A stretch of 64,000 nt of DNA from Cellulosimicrobium cellulans (GTDB lineage: Bacteria > Actinomycetota > Actinomycetes > Actinomycetales > Cellulomonadaceae), in assembly GCF_016921195.1 (NCBI RefSeq), contig NZ_JAFGYF010000001.1:434001-498000 (forward strand), read 5' to 3'. The translations under genes were made by a program, and so were the position numbers. Of the stretch, positions 33,501-41,655 are shown one piece after another (within the stretch, counting starts at the first letter, position 1; every line of letters begins with the position of its first letter). The notes beneath the pieces were generated by a model. That model did no database searches. It saw only the letters and a program-made list of their open reading frames with translations, and was not told the DNA's origin.

Positions 33501-34139
33501 ATGTTCACCCGCCTCCGCGACGCCTGGCGCCGGTTCTCCGAGAAGCGACCCGGGACCGCGCAGTTCGTCGTGTTCTTCGTGCTCAGCAACGGCATCACCG
33601 TGCTCCAGCTCGCGCTCATGCCCCTGATCAAGTGGGCCTTCGGCATGACCGCCCTGGTGGACGTGGCCTTCCAGGTGTGGCCGATCGGGACGAACCCGGA
33701 CGGGTCGACGTACTACGTCTTCGACTACGCCGCCGGCCCGCTCCCGGGCGGCGGCGGTGGGCTGGCATACTTCCTGGCCGTGCAGATCACCTTGCTGGTG
33801 GCGCAGGTGATCAACTTCTTCGCTCAGCGCAACATCACGTTCAAGTCCAACTCGTCGGTCGCGAAGGCGGCGCTCTGGTACACCATCGCGTACGTCGTCA
33901 TCTCGATCGCCGCCGCCGCCGCGCAGGGTCTGTACAAGACGCCGATCTACGAGCTGTTCATCGACACGTGGGGTCTGGGCGCCGCGGGCGAGACCCTCGC
34001 GGACTTCACGACGATGATCATCAACGCGGCGATCTCGTTCTGGGTGTTCTTCCCGATCTTCAAGGTCATCTTCAAGCAGGTGCCCGAGGCGCCCGCCACG
34101 CCGGAGGCGCAGCACGCCGGAGAGGTGCGTGCGTCGTGA
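33501..34139 (+). CDS. GtrA family membrane protein
   Basis: A 212-residue protein with four membrane helices (FVVFFVLSNGITVLQLALMP; LAVQITLLVAQVINFFAQR; LWYTIAYVVISIAAAAAQGL; TTMIINAAISFWVFFPIF). The segment NFFAQRNITFKS is the GtrA hallmark. GtrA-type proteins are thought to move polyprenyl-phosphate-linked sugars across the membrane for surface glycosylation. GAAGGGA lies before ATG 33501, and the gene overlaps the glycosyltransferase by four bases (GTGA), so the two probably work as a pair. Confidence 0.88.
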   Translation: MFTRLRDAWRRFSEKRPGTAQFVVFFVLSNGITVLQLALMPLIKWAFGMTALVDVAFQVWPIGTNPDGSTYYVFDYAAGPLPGGGGGLAYFLAVQITLLVAQVINFFAQRNITFKSNSSVAKAALWYTIAYVVISIAAAAAQGLYKTPIYELFIDTWGLGAAGETLADFTTMIINAAISFWVFFPIFKVIFKQVPEAPATPEAQHAGEVRAS

Positions 34140-35179
34140 CCCCGCTCCTGACCGTCGTGGTCCCGGCGTACAACGCCGAGCCGTACCTGGCGCGCGCCCT
34201 CGACTCGCTCGTCGGGTTCGGGCCCGAGGTGGAGGTCCTCGTCGTCGACGACGGCTCGACCGACGGCACGGCCGCGCTCGCGCAGGGCTACGCCGACCGG
34301 CACCCGGGCGAGGTGCACGTGCTCCGCAAGTCGAACGGGGGGCACGGCTCGGCCATCAACACCGGCCTCGACCACGCGCGCGGGGAGTACCTCAAGGTCG
34401 TGGACGCCGACGACTGGGTGGACCGCGCCGCGCTCGCGCAGGTGCTCGCGACGTTGCGCGGCTTCGTGCGCCGGTTCGTGGGCCCCGGGAGCCCGGGATC
34501 GGCACCGGTCGACCTGCTGGTCAGCAACTTCGTGTACGAGAAGGTCGGCAAGCGGGTCAAGACGGCCGTCCGGTACCGCGGCGCCCTGCCGCGCGGCCGG
34601 GTGCTCACCTGGTCGCAGACCCGGCGCTTCGCCAAGCGCCAGTACATGATGATGCACGCCCTGACGTACCGGACCCAGGTGCTGCGCGACGCCGGCCTGC
34701 GGCTGCCCGAGCACACGTTCTACGTCGACAACCTGTACGCCCTCGTGCCGCTCGCGCACGTCCGCACGCTGTACTACCTCGACGTCGACCTCTACCGGTA
34801 CTTCATCGGCCGGGAGGACCAGTCCGTGCACGAGGCGGTCATGCTCAAGCGCCTCGACCAGCAGCTGCGGGTCAACTGGCTCATGCTCGAGCACGTCTCC
34901 CGGACGCCCGTGACCGACCGCCGCCTGCGCCGGTACCTGCTGCACTACGTGGAGATCATCTGCGCGGTGTCGTCGATCCTCCTCGTGCGCGCCGGGACGC
35001 CAGCGTGCCTCGTGGAGAAGGAGCGGCTGTGGTCGCGCCTGCGCGCCCAGGACCCCGAGCTCTACCACCAGGTGCGCTGGTCGGGCCTCGGGCAGATCGC
35101 CAACCTTCCGGGTCCGGCGGGCCGGCGCGTGACGGTCCTGGCCTACCGGGTCGCGCAGCGCGCCATCGGCTTCAGCTGA
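34136..35179 (+). CDS. Glycosyltransferase family 2
   Basis: A 347-residue GT-A-fold transferase. It starts LTVVVPAYNAEPYLARALDS, has VEVLVVDDGSTDGTAALA (the UDP-binding aspartates), the SNGGHGSAINTGLDHARGEY loop and the DxD-like DADDW that binds the metal-nucleotide sugar. The C-terminal part is basic and helical with no clear membrane helix (HVRTLYYLDVDLYRYFIG). GTG 34136 overlaps the gtrA stop. With GtrA it probably loads a sugar onto a lipid carrier or polymer; donor and acceptor are unknown. Confidence 0.9.
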   Translation: MTPLLTVVVPAYNAEPYLARALDSLVGFGPEVEVLVVDDGSTDGTAALAQGYADRHPGEVHVLRKSNGGHGSAINTGLDHARGEYLKVVDADDWVDRAALAQVLATLRGFVRRFVGPGSPGSAPVDLLVSNFVYEKVGKRVKTAVRYRGALPRGRVLTWSQTRRFAKRQYMMMHALTYRTQVLRDAGLRLPEHTFYVDNLYALVPLAHVRTLYYLDVDLYRYFIGREDQSVHEAVMLKRLDQQLRVNWLMLEHVSRTPVTDRRLRRYLLHYVEIICAVSSILLVRAGTPACLVEKERLWSRLRAQDPELYHQVRWSGLGQIANLPGPAGRRVTVLAYRVAQRAIGFS

Positions 35180-35195
35180 CCGTGCGGCCCGGCGC

Positions 35196-35231
35196 CGGGC
35201 GTCGACGTCGTCGCGGGGGCGCCGACGCCCG
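35196..35231. terminator. Hairpin between convergent GT2 and Lrp genes
   Basis: CGGGCGTCG (35196-35204) pairs with CGACGCCCG (35223-35231) between two genes pointing at each other. Confidence 0.55.
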
Positions 35232-35233
35232 CC

Positions 35234-35710
35234 TCACAGGGCGGTGCGGCGCTGCTGCTCGATGAGGGGCCGCAGGCGGTAGGGGATGAGCTCGCCCATC
35301 GAGAGCGAGGTCTCCGTGCGCTCGACGCCGTCGATCGCGAGGATCGCGGCGTCGATGCGGAACAGGTGGTCGGTGTCACGGCACGCGACGGTGACGCGCA
35401 GGTCGGCCGTGCCGCTCCGGCCGTGCGCCTGCACCACCTCCGGGATGCGGGCGATGTCCTCGACGATCCGGGCGAGCTCCTTCTGCCGGAGCTGGACCTC
35501 GACGAACGCCGTGAGCGGGTGCCCGAGCACGTGCGGGTCGATGCGCCGGTCGAGGTCGAGGAACGCGCCCTCGGCCTCGAGCCGCGCGAGCCGCGCCGCC
35601 ACGGTGTTGCGCGACAGCCGGAGGCGGTCGGCGAGCGCGACGATCGTCGCCCGCGGGTCGTCGGCGAGCGCGAGCAGGAGGTCGAGGTCGACAGCGTCGG
35701 CGCTGTGCAT
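35234..35710 (-). CDS. Lrp/AsnC family regulator
   Basis: A 158-residue feast/famine regulator. HTH: DLDLLLALADDPRATIVALA followed by LRLSRNTVAARLARLEAEG; C-terminal RAM ligand domain: LTAFVEVQLRQKELARIVED, with VVQAHGRSGTADLRVTVACR. ATG 35710 gives the usual length. It diverges from the branched-chain dehydrogenase operon, and related Lrp proteins sit beside the same operon in other actinomycetes, so it probably senses branched-chain amino acids or ketoacids and controls that operon. Confidence 0.9.
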   Translation of the reverse strand: MHSADAVDLDLLLALADDPRATIVALADRLRLSRNTVAARLARLEAEGAFLDLDRRIDPHVLGHPLTAFVEVQLRQKELARIVEDIARIPEVVQAHGRSGTADLRVTVACRDTDHLFRIDAAILAIDGVERTETSLSMGELIPYRLRPLIEQQRRTAL

Positions 35711-35751
35711 GGTGCTCACCCTAGTCGAGTGATCGCGGTCACACTGCACAG
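35703..35751. promoter_or_regulatory. Candidate Lrp operator region
   Basis: GTGATCGCGGTCAC (35729-35742) is a near-perfect palindrome lying between the mirrored CTGTGCA (35703-35709) and TGCACAG (35745-35751). It sits in the divergent promoter region of the Lrp gene and the catabolic operon. Confidence 0.5.
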
Positions 35752-35852
35752 CGCGTCGGGCATCGGTGGAGCCATGTGCGCGGGAGGGGTTACGTTCGCC
35801 CTACCTCGGTCCTCGACGGTGAGGACCGGCTCCCCGAGGTGAGGTGGCGACG

Positions 35853-37283
35853 ATGCCCAGCGAACCTGCGGTGCGGACCGGACCGACGGCGGCGACCCCG
35901 CCGAAGGCGTACGACGGTCACCGGGCGGCAACCCCGCGCGACGCACGAGCAGACCGGAAGAACGCGACGCACGACGCGCGCGGGAACGCGCGCACCGACG
36001 TGCCTCCCGACGCGCGCACGGACGTGCCCCGGCGGGACCCGGGGGACGGCGCGTCGACGCCGACCCTGCGCGTGCTGACCGAGGACGGCACGCGCCTCCC
36101 CGATCCCGAGCTCGACCGCTGGCTCGCGGACCTCGACCCCGCGGCGCCCGACGACGACGCGCGCGAGACCGCCCGGACGACGCTCCTGCGGCTCTTCGAG
36201 GACATGGTCGTGGCGCGGCGCATCGACGCCGAGGCGACGGCCCTCCAGCGGCAGGGCGAGCTCGCGCTGTGGCCCCCGCTGCTCGGCCAGGAGGCCGCCC
36301 AGGTGGGATCGGCGCGTGCGCTGCGCGACGACGACTTCGTCTTCTCCTCCTACCGCGAGCACGCGGTCGCGCGCGTGCGCGGCGCCGAGCTCGTCGACCT
36401 CGTGCGCGTGTGGCGCGGCGTCGCGGTCTCCGGGTGGGACCCGTACGCGATCGGGATGGCGTCGCCGCAGGTCATCATCGGCGCGCAGACGCTCCACGCG
36501 ACGGGCTGGGCGATGGGCGTGCAGAACGACGTCGACGCCGGCCGGGTCGACGCGTCCGCCGGGCTCCCCGTGGGGGTCGCGTACTTCGGCGACGGCGCGA
36601 TGAGCCAGGGCGACGTCAACGAGGCGTTCGTCTTCGCGTCGACGTACCGCTCGCCGGTCGTCTTCTTCTGCCAGAACAACCAGTGGGCCATCTCGGAGCC
36701 GGTCGCGCTCCAGTCGCGCGTCCCGCTCGCCGAGCGCGCCCGCGGGTTCGGCATGCCGGGCGTGCGCGTGGACGGCAACGACGTCCTCGCGGTGCTCGCC
36801 GTGACGCGTGCCGCGCTCGACCGTGCCCGGCACGACGGCGGCCCGACGCTCGTCGAGGCCGTCACCTACCGCATGGGCCCGCACACGACCGCCGACGACC
36901 CGAAGCGCTACCGCGACGCCGCGGAGGTCGAGGAGTGGACCGGGCGCGACCCGATCGCGCGCTTCGAGGCGTACCTGCGCTCCGCCGGTGTGCTCGACGA
37001 CGCCGAGGCGGCGCGCGTGCAGGGCGTCGCTGACGCCGCGGCCGCCGAGCTGCGCGCCGGGTGCGTCGCGCTCGCCGACCCGCCGCCGCTGTCCCTCTTC
37101 GACCACGTCTACGCCGAGCCGCACCACGCGCTCGAGCGCGAGCGCGCCGAGTACGCGCACTACCTCGCGGGGTTCGGCGGCGACGACGGCCCCGCCGGCG
37201 ACGATGGCGCGGGTGGGCCGCGCACCGCGGGCGACCGGGCGACGCCGGACACCGGGACGACCGCGACGGGGGTGGCGCGATGA
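35853..37283 (+). CDS. bkdA: Branched-chain 2-oxoacid dehydrogenase E1 alpha
   Basis: A 476-residue thiamine-diphosphate E1 alpha subunit. It has a long, low-complexity N-terminal tail (to about 70), then LRLFEDMVVARRIDAEATAL, the YREHAVARVRG active-site region, and the ThDP motif starting GDGAMSQGDVNEAF and ending FFCQNNQWAIS. EAVTYRMGPHTTADDPKRYR contains the phosphorylation-loop-like region. ATG 35853 has GAGGTGAGG eight bases upstream. It overlaps E1 beta by four bases. Downstream leucine-pathway genes favour a branched-chain (not pyruvate) role, as in the mycobacterial Rv2495c-Rv2497c set. Confidence 0.9.
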   Translation: MPSEPAVRTGPTAATPPKAYDGHRAATPRDARADRKNATHDARGNARTDVPPDARTDVPRRDPGDGASTPTLRVLTEDGTRLPDPELDRWLADLDPAAPDDDARETARTTLLRLFEDMVVARRIDAEATALQRQGELALWPPLLGQEAAQVGSARALRDDDFVFSSYREHAVARVRGAELVDLVRVWRGVAVSGWDPYAIGMASPQVIIGAQTLHATGWAMGVQNDVDAGRVDASAGLPVGVAYFGDGAMSQGDVNEAFVFASTYRSPVVFFCQNNQWAISEPVALQSRVPLAERARGFGMPGVRVDGNDVLAVLAVTRAALDRARHDGGPTLVEAVTYRMGPHTTADDPKRYRDAAEVEEWTGRDPIARFEAYLRSAGVLDDAEAARVQGVADAAAAELRAGCVALADPPPLSLFDHVYAEPHHALERERAEYAHYLAGFGGDDGPAGDDGAGGPRTAGDRATPDTGTTATGVAR

Positions 37284-38356
37284 GCACCCTCACCGTGGCG
37301 AAGGCGCTCGGCGCCGGGCTGCGTCGCGCGATGACGGACGACGACCGCGTGGTCGTCATGGGCGAGGACGTCGGCCGGCTCGGCGGCGTCTACCGCGTGA
37401 CGGACGGGCTCCAGGCGGAGTTCGGGCCGCGCCGCGTGCTCGACACCCCGCTCGCGGAGTCCGGGATCATCGGGACGGCCGTCGGGCTCGCGTACCGGGG
37501 CTATCGGCCGGTGTGCGAGATCCAGTTCGACGGGTTCGTGTTCGTCGCGTTCGACCAGATCCTGTCCCAGCTCGCCAAGATGCACGCGCGCACGGGCGGG
37601 ACGGTGCGCCTGCCGATCACGATCCGCATCCCCGTGGGCGGCGGCATCGGCGCGGCCGAGCACCACTCGGAGTCGCCCGAGGCGCTGTTCGCGCACACGG
37701 CCGGGCTGCGCGTGGTGTCGGTCGCGAACCCGCAGGACGCGTACACCGTGCTGCGCCAGGCCGTCGCGTGCGACGACCCGGTGATCTTCTTCGAGCCCAA
37801 GCGCCGGTACCACCTCAAGGGCGAGGTCGACCTCGACCCCGTCGACCCGCCGCCCATGGGCCGGGCCCGCGTCGTGCGCGAGGGCCACGACGTCACGCTC
37901 GTCACGTGGGGCGGCCTCGTCGGGACCGCGCTCGACGCCGCCGTCGCCGCGTCCGACGACGGCGTGTCCGTCGAGGTCATCGACCTGCGCTCGCTCTCGC
38001 CGATCGACCACGACACCGTCGCGGCGTCGGTCCGCAAGACGGGGCGCGTCGTCGTGACGCACGAGGCGCCGCGGCAGGCCGGGCTCGGCGCGGAGATCGC
38101 CGCGACCGTGACCGACCGCTGCTTCGAGTACCTCGAGGCCGCGCCCGTCCGCGTCACGGGCCACGGCATGCCGTACCCGCCCGCGAAGCTCGAGGGCCAC
38201 TACCTGCCGGACCTCGACCGCATCCTCGACGGCGTCGACCGCGTCCTGGGGCGGGTCGAGCCGTTCGTGCCGCGCGCGGTGCCCGACGCCGGCGTGCCGG
38301 ACGGTGCCACCGGGTCGCCGGGCGCGGTCCGCACCCCGGAGGCGGTGGCCCGATGA
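37280..38356 (+). CDS. bkdB: Branched-chain 2-oxoacid dehydrogenase E1 beta
   Basis: A 358-residue transketolase-like E1 beta. Conserved [75 protein letters not shown], and the C-terminal domain segment EVIDLRSLSPIDHDT. The protein ends with a 30-residue Pro/Ala/Gly tail not needed for the fold. Start ATG overlaps the E1 alpha stop, and the stop overlaps the E2 start, so the complex subunits are translated in step. Confidence 0.92.
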   Translation: MSTLTVAKALGAGLRRAMTDDDRVVVMGEDVGRLGGVYRVTDGLQAEFGPRRVLDTPLAESGIIGTAVGLAYRGYRPVCEIQFDGFVFVAFDQILSQLAKMHARTGGTVRLPITIRIPVGGGIGAAEHHSESPEALFAHTAGLRVVSVANPQDAYTVLRQAVACDDPVIFFEPKRRYHLKGEVDLDPVDPPPMGRARVVREGHDVTLVTWGGLVGTALDAAVAASDDGVSVEVIDLRSLSPIDHDTVAASVRKTGRVVVTHEAPRQAGLGAEIAATVTDRCFEYLEAAPVRVTGHGMPYPPAKLEGHYLPDLDRILDGVDRVLGRVEPFVPRAVPDAGVPDGATGSPGAVRTPEAVAR

Positions 38357-40014
38357 TGACGATGCGCGAGTTCCGCCTCCCCGACCTCGGGGAGGGCCTC
38401 ACCGAGTCCGACATCGTGAGCTGGCACGTCCACGCGGGCGACCGCGTCGAGCTCAACCAGGTCATCGCCGAGGTCGAGACGGCCAAGGCGCTCGTCGACC
38501 TCCCGTCCCCGTACGCCGGCGTCGTCGCGTCGCTGCACGCCGAGGAGGGCCAGACGGTCACCGTCGGCGCCCCCCTGGTGACGTTCGAGATCGACGACGA
38601 CACCCTCACCCCCCAAGACGCCGAACCCGGGGATACGGCCGGGCTCGGCCCCGTCGATGACGACAAGCCCGGGTTCGACGCCACCCCGACCCGGGACGTG
38701 GCCGCCGGTCCGCCGGGGGCTGACGACGGGCCGGAGCCCAACCTCGTCGGGTACGGCGCGCGGCCGGAGAGCACGGGCCGCCCGGCGCGACGCCGTCGGA
38801 CCCGACCCGCCGACACCGTGGGGACGGTCGGGACGGCCGTCGAACCCGGGGTTGTGGCCACCCGGGGCGCCGAACCCGGCGACATCCCCGGGTTCGGCGC
38901 GCGGGGGGACGACGGCGGGACGCGCGGCCGGGCGGTGGAGCGGCCGCGGTCGACGCCGCCGGTGCGGGCGCTCGCGAAGAAGCTCGGCGTGCGCATCGAC
39001 CGCGTGGAGGGCACCGGACGTGGCGGTCTCATCACGCGCGAGGACGTGCTCGCGGCGGTGAGCTGTCATCGGGAGGTCGTGCGCCCCGCGCGCGTCGCCG
39101 CCACCCGTGCTGCGGCAGGCGCGGCACCCACCCCCGGCACGACGGCCCATGGCCCTGCCGGCACCGGGCTCGCCCACGCGCCGGAGCCCGGCACGACGCC
39201 GTCCGATCCGGCCGGCGGCCCCCGTACCGTGCCCGCCGCGACCGCCGCGGGGTTCCCGGCCGGCCTCGAGCCGGACGTGGTCCCCGTGCGGGGCGTGCGC
39301 AAGCACACCGCGGCGGCGATGGTGTCGAGCGCGTTCACGGCGCCCCACGCGACCGTGTTCCTCACGGTCGACGTGACGCGGAGCGTCGAGCTCCTGGAAC
39401 GGCTGCGCACCCACCGCCTCGCGCGCGGCGCGCGGGTCACCGTGCTGGCGCTCGCGGCCCGGGCGCTGTGCCTCGTGCTGCCGCGCCACCCCGCGCTCAA
39501 CAGCGCGTGGCGCGACCTCCCCGACGGCTCCGCGGAGATCGTGCGCCACCGGCGGGTGCACCTGGGGATCGCGGTCGCGACCGACCGGGGGCTCGTCGTG
39601 CCGCACGTGCCCGACGCGCAGGACCTCGACCTGCCCGACCTCGCCGCCGCGCTCACCGACCTCACGACCACCGCGCGCGACGGCCGCACGACGCCCGAGC
39701 GCCTCACCGGCGGGACGATCTCGATCACCAACGTCGGGGTGTTCGGCGTCGACGCGGGCACCCCGATCCTCGTGCCGGGCGAGGCGGCGATCCTCGGCCT
39801 GGGCGCGGTGCGACGCCGGCCCTGGGAGCACGACGGCGAGGTCGCGCTGCGCGACGTCGTCACCCTCAGCCTGTCGTTCGACCACCGCGTGGTCGACGGC
39901 GAGCAGGGCGCGCGCTTCCTCGCCGACCTGGGCGCACTGCTCGAGGACCCGGCGCTCGCGCTCCTCGCGGGTGGTGCGGTGCCCGACCGACGGCAGGGAG
40001 AGGTGACCGGATGA
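38353..40014 (+). CDS. bkdC: Branched-chain 2-oxoacid dehydrogenase E2 (lipoamide acyltransferase)
   Basis: A 553-residue E2. One lipoyl domain (residues 5-80) with K45 in [11 protein letters not shown]; a peripheral-subunit-binding domain around 198-235 ([30 protein letters not shown]); and a catalytic domain from about 310 with [20 protein letters not shown] and the catalytic H511 in [11 protein letters not shown]. The linker between lipoyl and binding domains (about 88-195) is unusually long and carries two palindromic DNA elements read in frame. No E3 (dihydrolipoamide dehydrogenase) lies in the window. ATGA overlaps join it to both neighbours. Confidence 0.92.
   Translation: MMTMREFRLPDLGEGLTESDIVSWHVHAGDRVELNQVIAEVETAKALVDLPSPYAGVVASLHAEEGQTVTVGAPLVTFEIDDDTLTPQDAEPGDTAGLGPVDDDKPGFDATPTRDVAAGPPGADDGPEPNLVGYGARPESTGRPARRRRTRPADTVGTVGTAVEPGVVATRGAEPGDIPGFGARGDDGGTRGRAVERPRSTPPVRALAKKLGVRIDRVEGTGRGGLITREDVLAAVSCHREVVRPARVAATRAAAGAAPTPGTTAHGPAGTGLAHAPEPGTTPSDPAGGPRTVPAATAAGFPAGLEPDVVPVRGVRKHTAAAMVSSAFTAPHATVFLTVDVTRSVELLERLRTHRLARGARVTVLALAARALCLVLPRHPALNSAWRDLPDGSAEIVRHRRVHLGIAVATDRGLVVPHVPDAQDLDLPDLAAALTDLTTTARDGRTTPERLTGGTISITNVGVFGVDAGTPILVPGEAAILGLGAVRRRPWEHDGEVALRDVVTLSLSFDHRVVDGEQGARFLADLGALLEDPALALLAGGAVPDRRQGEVTG
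38621..38680. repeat. In-frame palindromic element, copy A (E2 linker)
   Basis: Inverted repeat CGAACCCGGG (38622-38631) and CCCGGGTTCG (38668-38677) inside the E2 coding sequence, read as [20 protein letters not shown]. It shares its arms with copies B and C, but its centre differs. Confidence 0.65.
38839..38912. repeat. In-frame palindromic element, copy B (E2 linker)
   Basis: Arms CGAACCCGGGG (38841-38851) and CCCCGGGTTCG (38886-38896), with an internal half-copy CGAACCCGG at 38871-38879. It is read as [20 protein letters not shown]. About 59 of 70 aligned bases match copy C at 45.6 kb, in the same reading frame. Confidence 0.8.
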
Positions 40015-41651
40015 CCGTCCTGACGAGCGCCGTCGATCCCGGGTCGGAGACGGCGCGGGCGAACGACGCCGCGCAGCGCGCCCTTGCTGACGAGCTGCGC
40101 GAGCGCACGGCCGACGTCGCGCGCGGAGGCCCGGCGTCGGCGCGCGACCGGCACGTCGCGCGCGGCAAGCTGCTGCCGCGCGACCGCGTCGACCGGCTGC
40201 TCGACGAGGGCAGCCCGTTCCTCGAGATCGCGCCGCTCGCCGGGTACGGCGTGGACGACGGCGCGTGGCCGGCGGCGGGCGTCGTCGCCGGGATCGGGAT
40301 GGTGAGCGGGCGTCAGGTCATGGTCGTGTGCAACGACGCGACCGTGAAGGGCGGCACGTACCACCCGCTCACGGTGAAGAAGCACCTGCGGGCGCAGGAG
40401 ATCGCGCTCGAGAACCGGTTGCCGTGCGTGTACCTCGTCGACTCGGGCGGCGCGTTCCTGCCCCGGCAGGCCGAGGTGTTCCCGGACCGCGACCACTTCG
40501 GCCGGATCTTCTACCACCAGGCGCGCCTCTCGGCGGCGGGGATCCCGCAGATCTCCGCGGTGCTCGGGTCGTGCACGGCGGGCGGCGCGTACGTGCCCGC
40601 GATGAGCGACGAGACGGTCATCGTGCGCGGGCAGGGCACGATCTTCCTCGGCGGGCCGCCCCTCGTGAAGGCGGCGATCGGCGAGGTCGTGACCGCCGAG
40701 GAGCTCGGCGGCGGCGAGCTGCACGCGCGCCGCAGCGGGGTCGTCGACCACCTGGCCGACGACGACGAGGACGCGATCGACACCGTGCGCCGCATCGTCG
40801 CGACGCTCGCGCCCGACCCGGAGCCGGCGTGGGACGTCGCGCGGAGCGAGCCACCCCGCGTGGCGGGCACCGCTGTACAGGATCCGGGGGAGGATCTGTA
40901 CGCCGCCGTCCCGGCCGACGTCCAGGCCCCCTACGACCCGCGCGAGGTCATCGCCCGGCTCGTCGACGGGAGCCGGTTCGACGAGTTCAAGCGCGAGTAC
41001 GGCGACACGCTCGTCACCGGCTTCGCGCGGATCCACGGGCACCCGGTGGGGATCCTCGCGAACCAGGGCGTGCTGTTCTCGGCGTCCGCGCTCAAGGGGG
41101 CGCACTTCGTCGAGCTGTGCGACCAGCGCGGCATCCCGCTGCTGTTCCTGCAGAACATCTCCGGCTTCATGGTCGGCACGGACGCCGAGGCGGGCGGGAT
41201 CGCGAAGGACGGCGCCAAGATGGTCACGGCGGTCGCGACGACGCGCGTCCCGAAGCTCACGGTGATCGTCGGCGGGTCGTTCGGGGCGGGGAACTACTCG
41301 ATGTGCGGGCGCGCGTACTCGCCGCGCTTCCTGTGGTCGTGGCCCGCGAGCCGCATCTCCGTGATGGGCGGCCCGCAGGCCGCGTCCGTGCTGTCGACCG
41401 TCAAGCGCGACCAGCTCGCGGCGCGCGGCGAGACGTGGGACCCCGACGAGGAGGCCGCGTTCTCCGCCGGCATCCGCGCCGACTACGACGAGCACGGCAG
41501 CCCCTACTACGCGACCGCGCGGCTGTGGGACGACGGCGTGATCGACCCCGCCGACACGCGCCGCGTGCTCGGCCTCGCCCTCGGCGTGTGCGCGCGCACG
41601 CCCCTCGCCGAGACCTGGACCGGTGACCGGTTCGGCCTCTTCCGGATGTGA
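40011..41651 (+). CDS. accD1: Acyl-CoA carboxylase beta (carboxyltransferase), probably methylcrotonyl-CoA
   Basis: A 546-residue carboxyltransferase that moves CO2 from carboxybiotin to acyl-CoA. The two crotonase-like halves are visible: [57 protein letters not shown]; then [20 protein letters not shown] and [20 protein letters not shown]. The [20 protein letters not shown] pattern is characteristic of 3-methylcrotonyl-CoA carboxylase beta. Context (E1/E2, isovaleryl-CoA dehydrogenase, MaoC, CitE) matches leucine breakdown and the mycobacterial AccD1. ATGA overlap with E2. Confidence 0.92.
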   Translation: MTVLTSAVDPGSETARANDAAQRALADELRERTADVARGGPASARDRHVARGKLLPRDRVDRLLDEGSPFLEIAPLAGYGVDDGAWPAAGVVAGIGMVSGRQVMVVCNDATVKGGTYHPLTVKKHLRAQEIALENRLPCVYLVDSGGAFLPRQAEVFPDRDHFGRIFYHQARLSAAGIPQISAVLGSCTAGGAYVPAMSDETVIVRGQGTIFLGGPPLVKAAIGEVVTAEELGGGELHARRSGVVDHLADDDEDAIDTVRRIVATLAPDPEPAWDVARSEPPRVAGTAVQDPGEDLYAAVPADVQAPYDPREVIARLVDGSRFDEFKREYGDTLVTGFARIHGHPVGILANQGVLFSASALKGAHFVELCDQRGIPLLFLQNISGFMVGTDAEAGGIAKDGAKMVTAVATTRVPKLTVIVGGSFGAGNYSMCGRAYSPRFLWSWPASRISVMGGPQAASVLSTVKRDQLAARGETWDPDEEAAFSAGIRADYDEHGSPYYATARLWDDGVIDPADTRRVLGLALGVCARTPLAETWTGDRFGLFRM

Positions 41652-41655
41652 GCCG

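Noticed and set aside
37165-37200. Segment GGGGTTCGGCGGCGACGACGG in E1 alpha as another copy of the E2/MaoC palindrome
   Set aside because: Only the right-hand arm is loosely similar and no inverted partner is present; it is probably ordinary Gly/Asp-rich linker coding.
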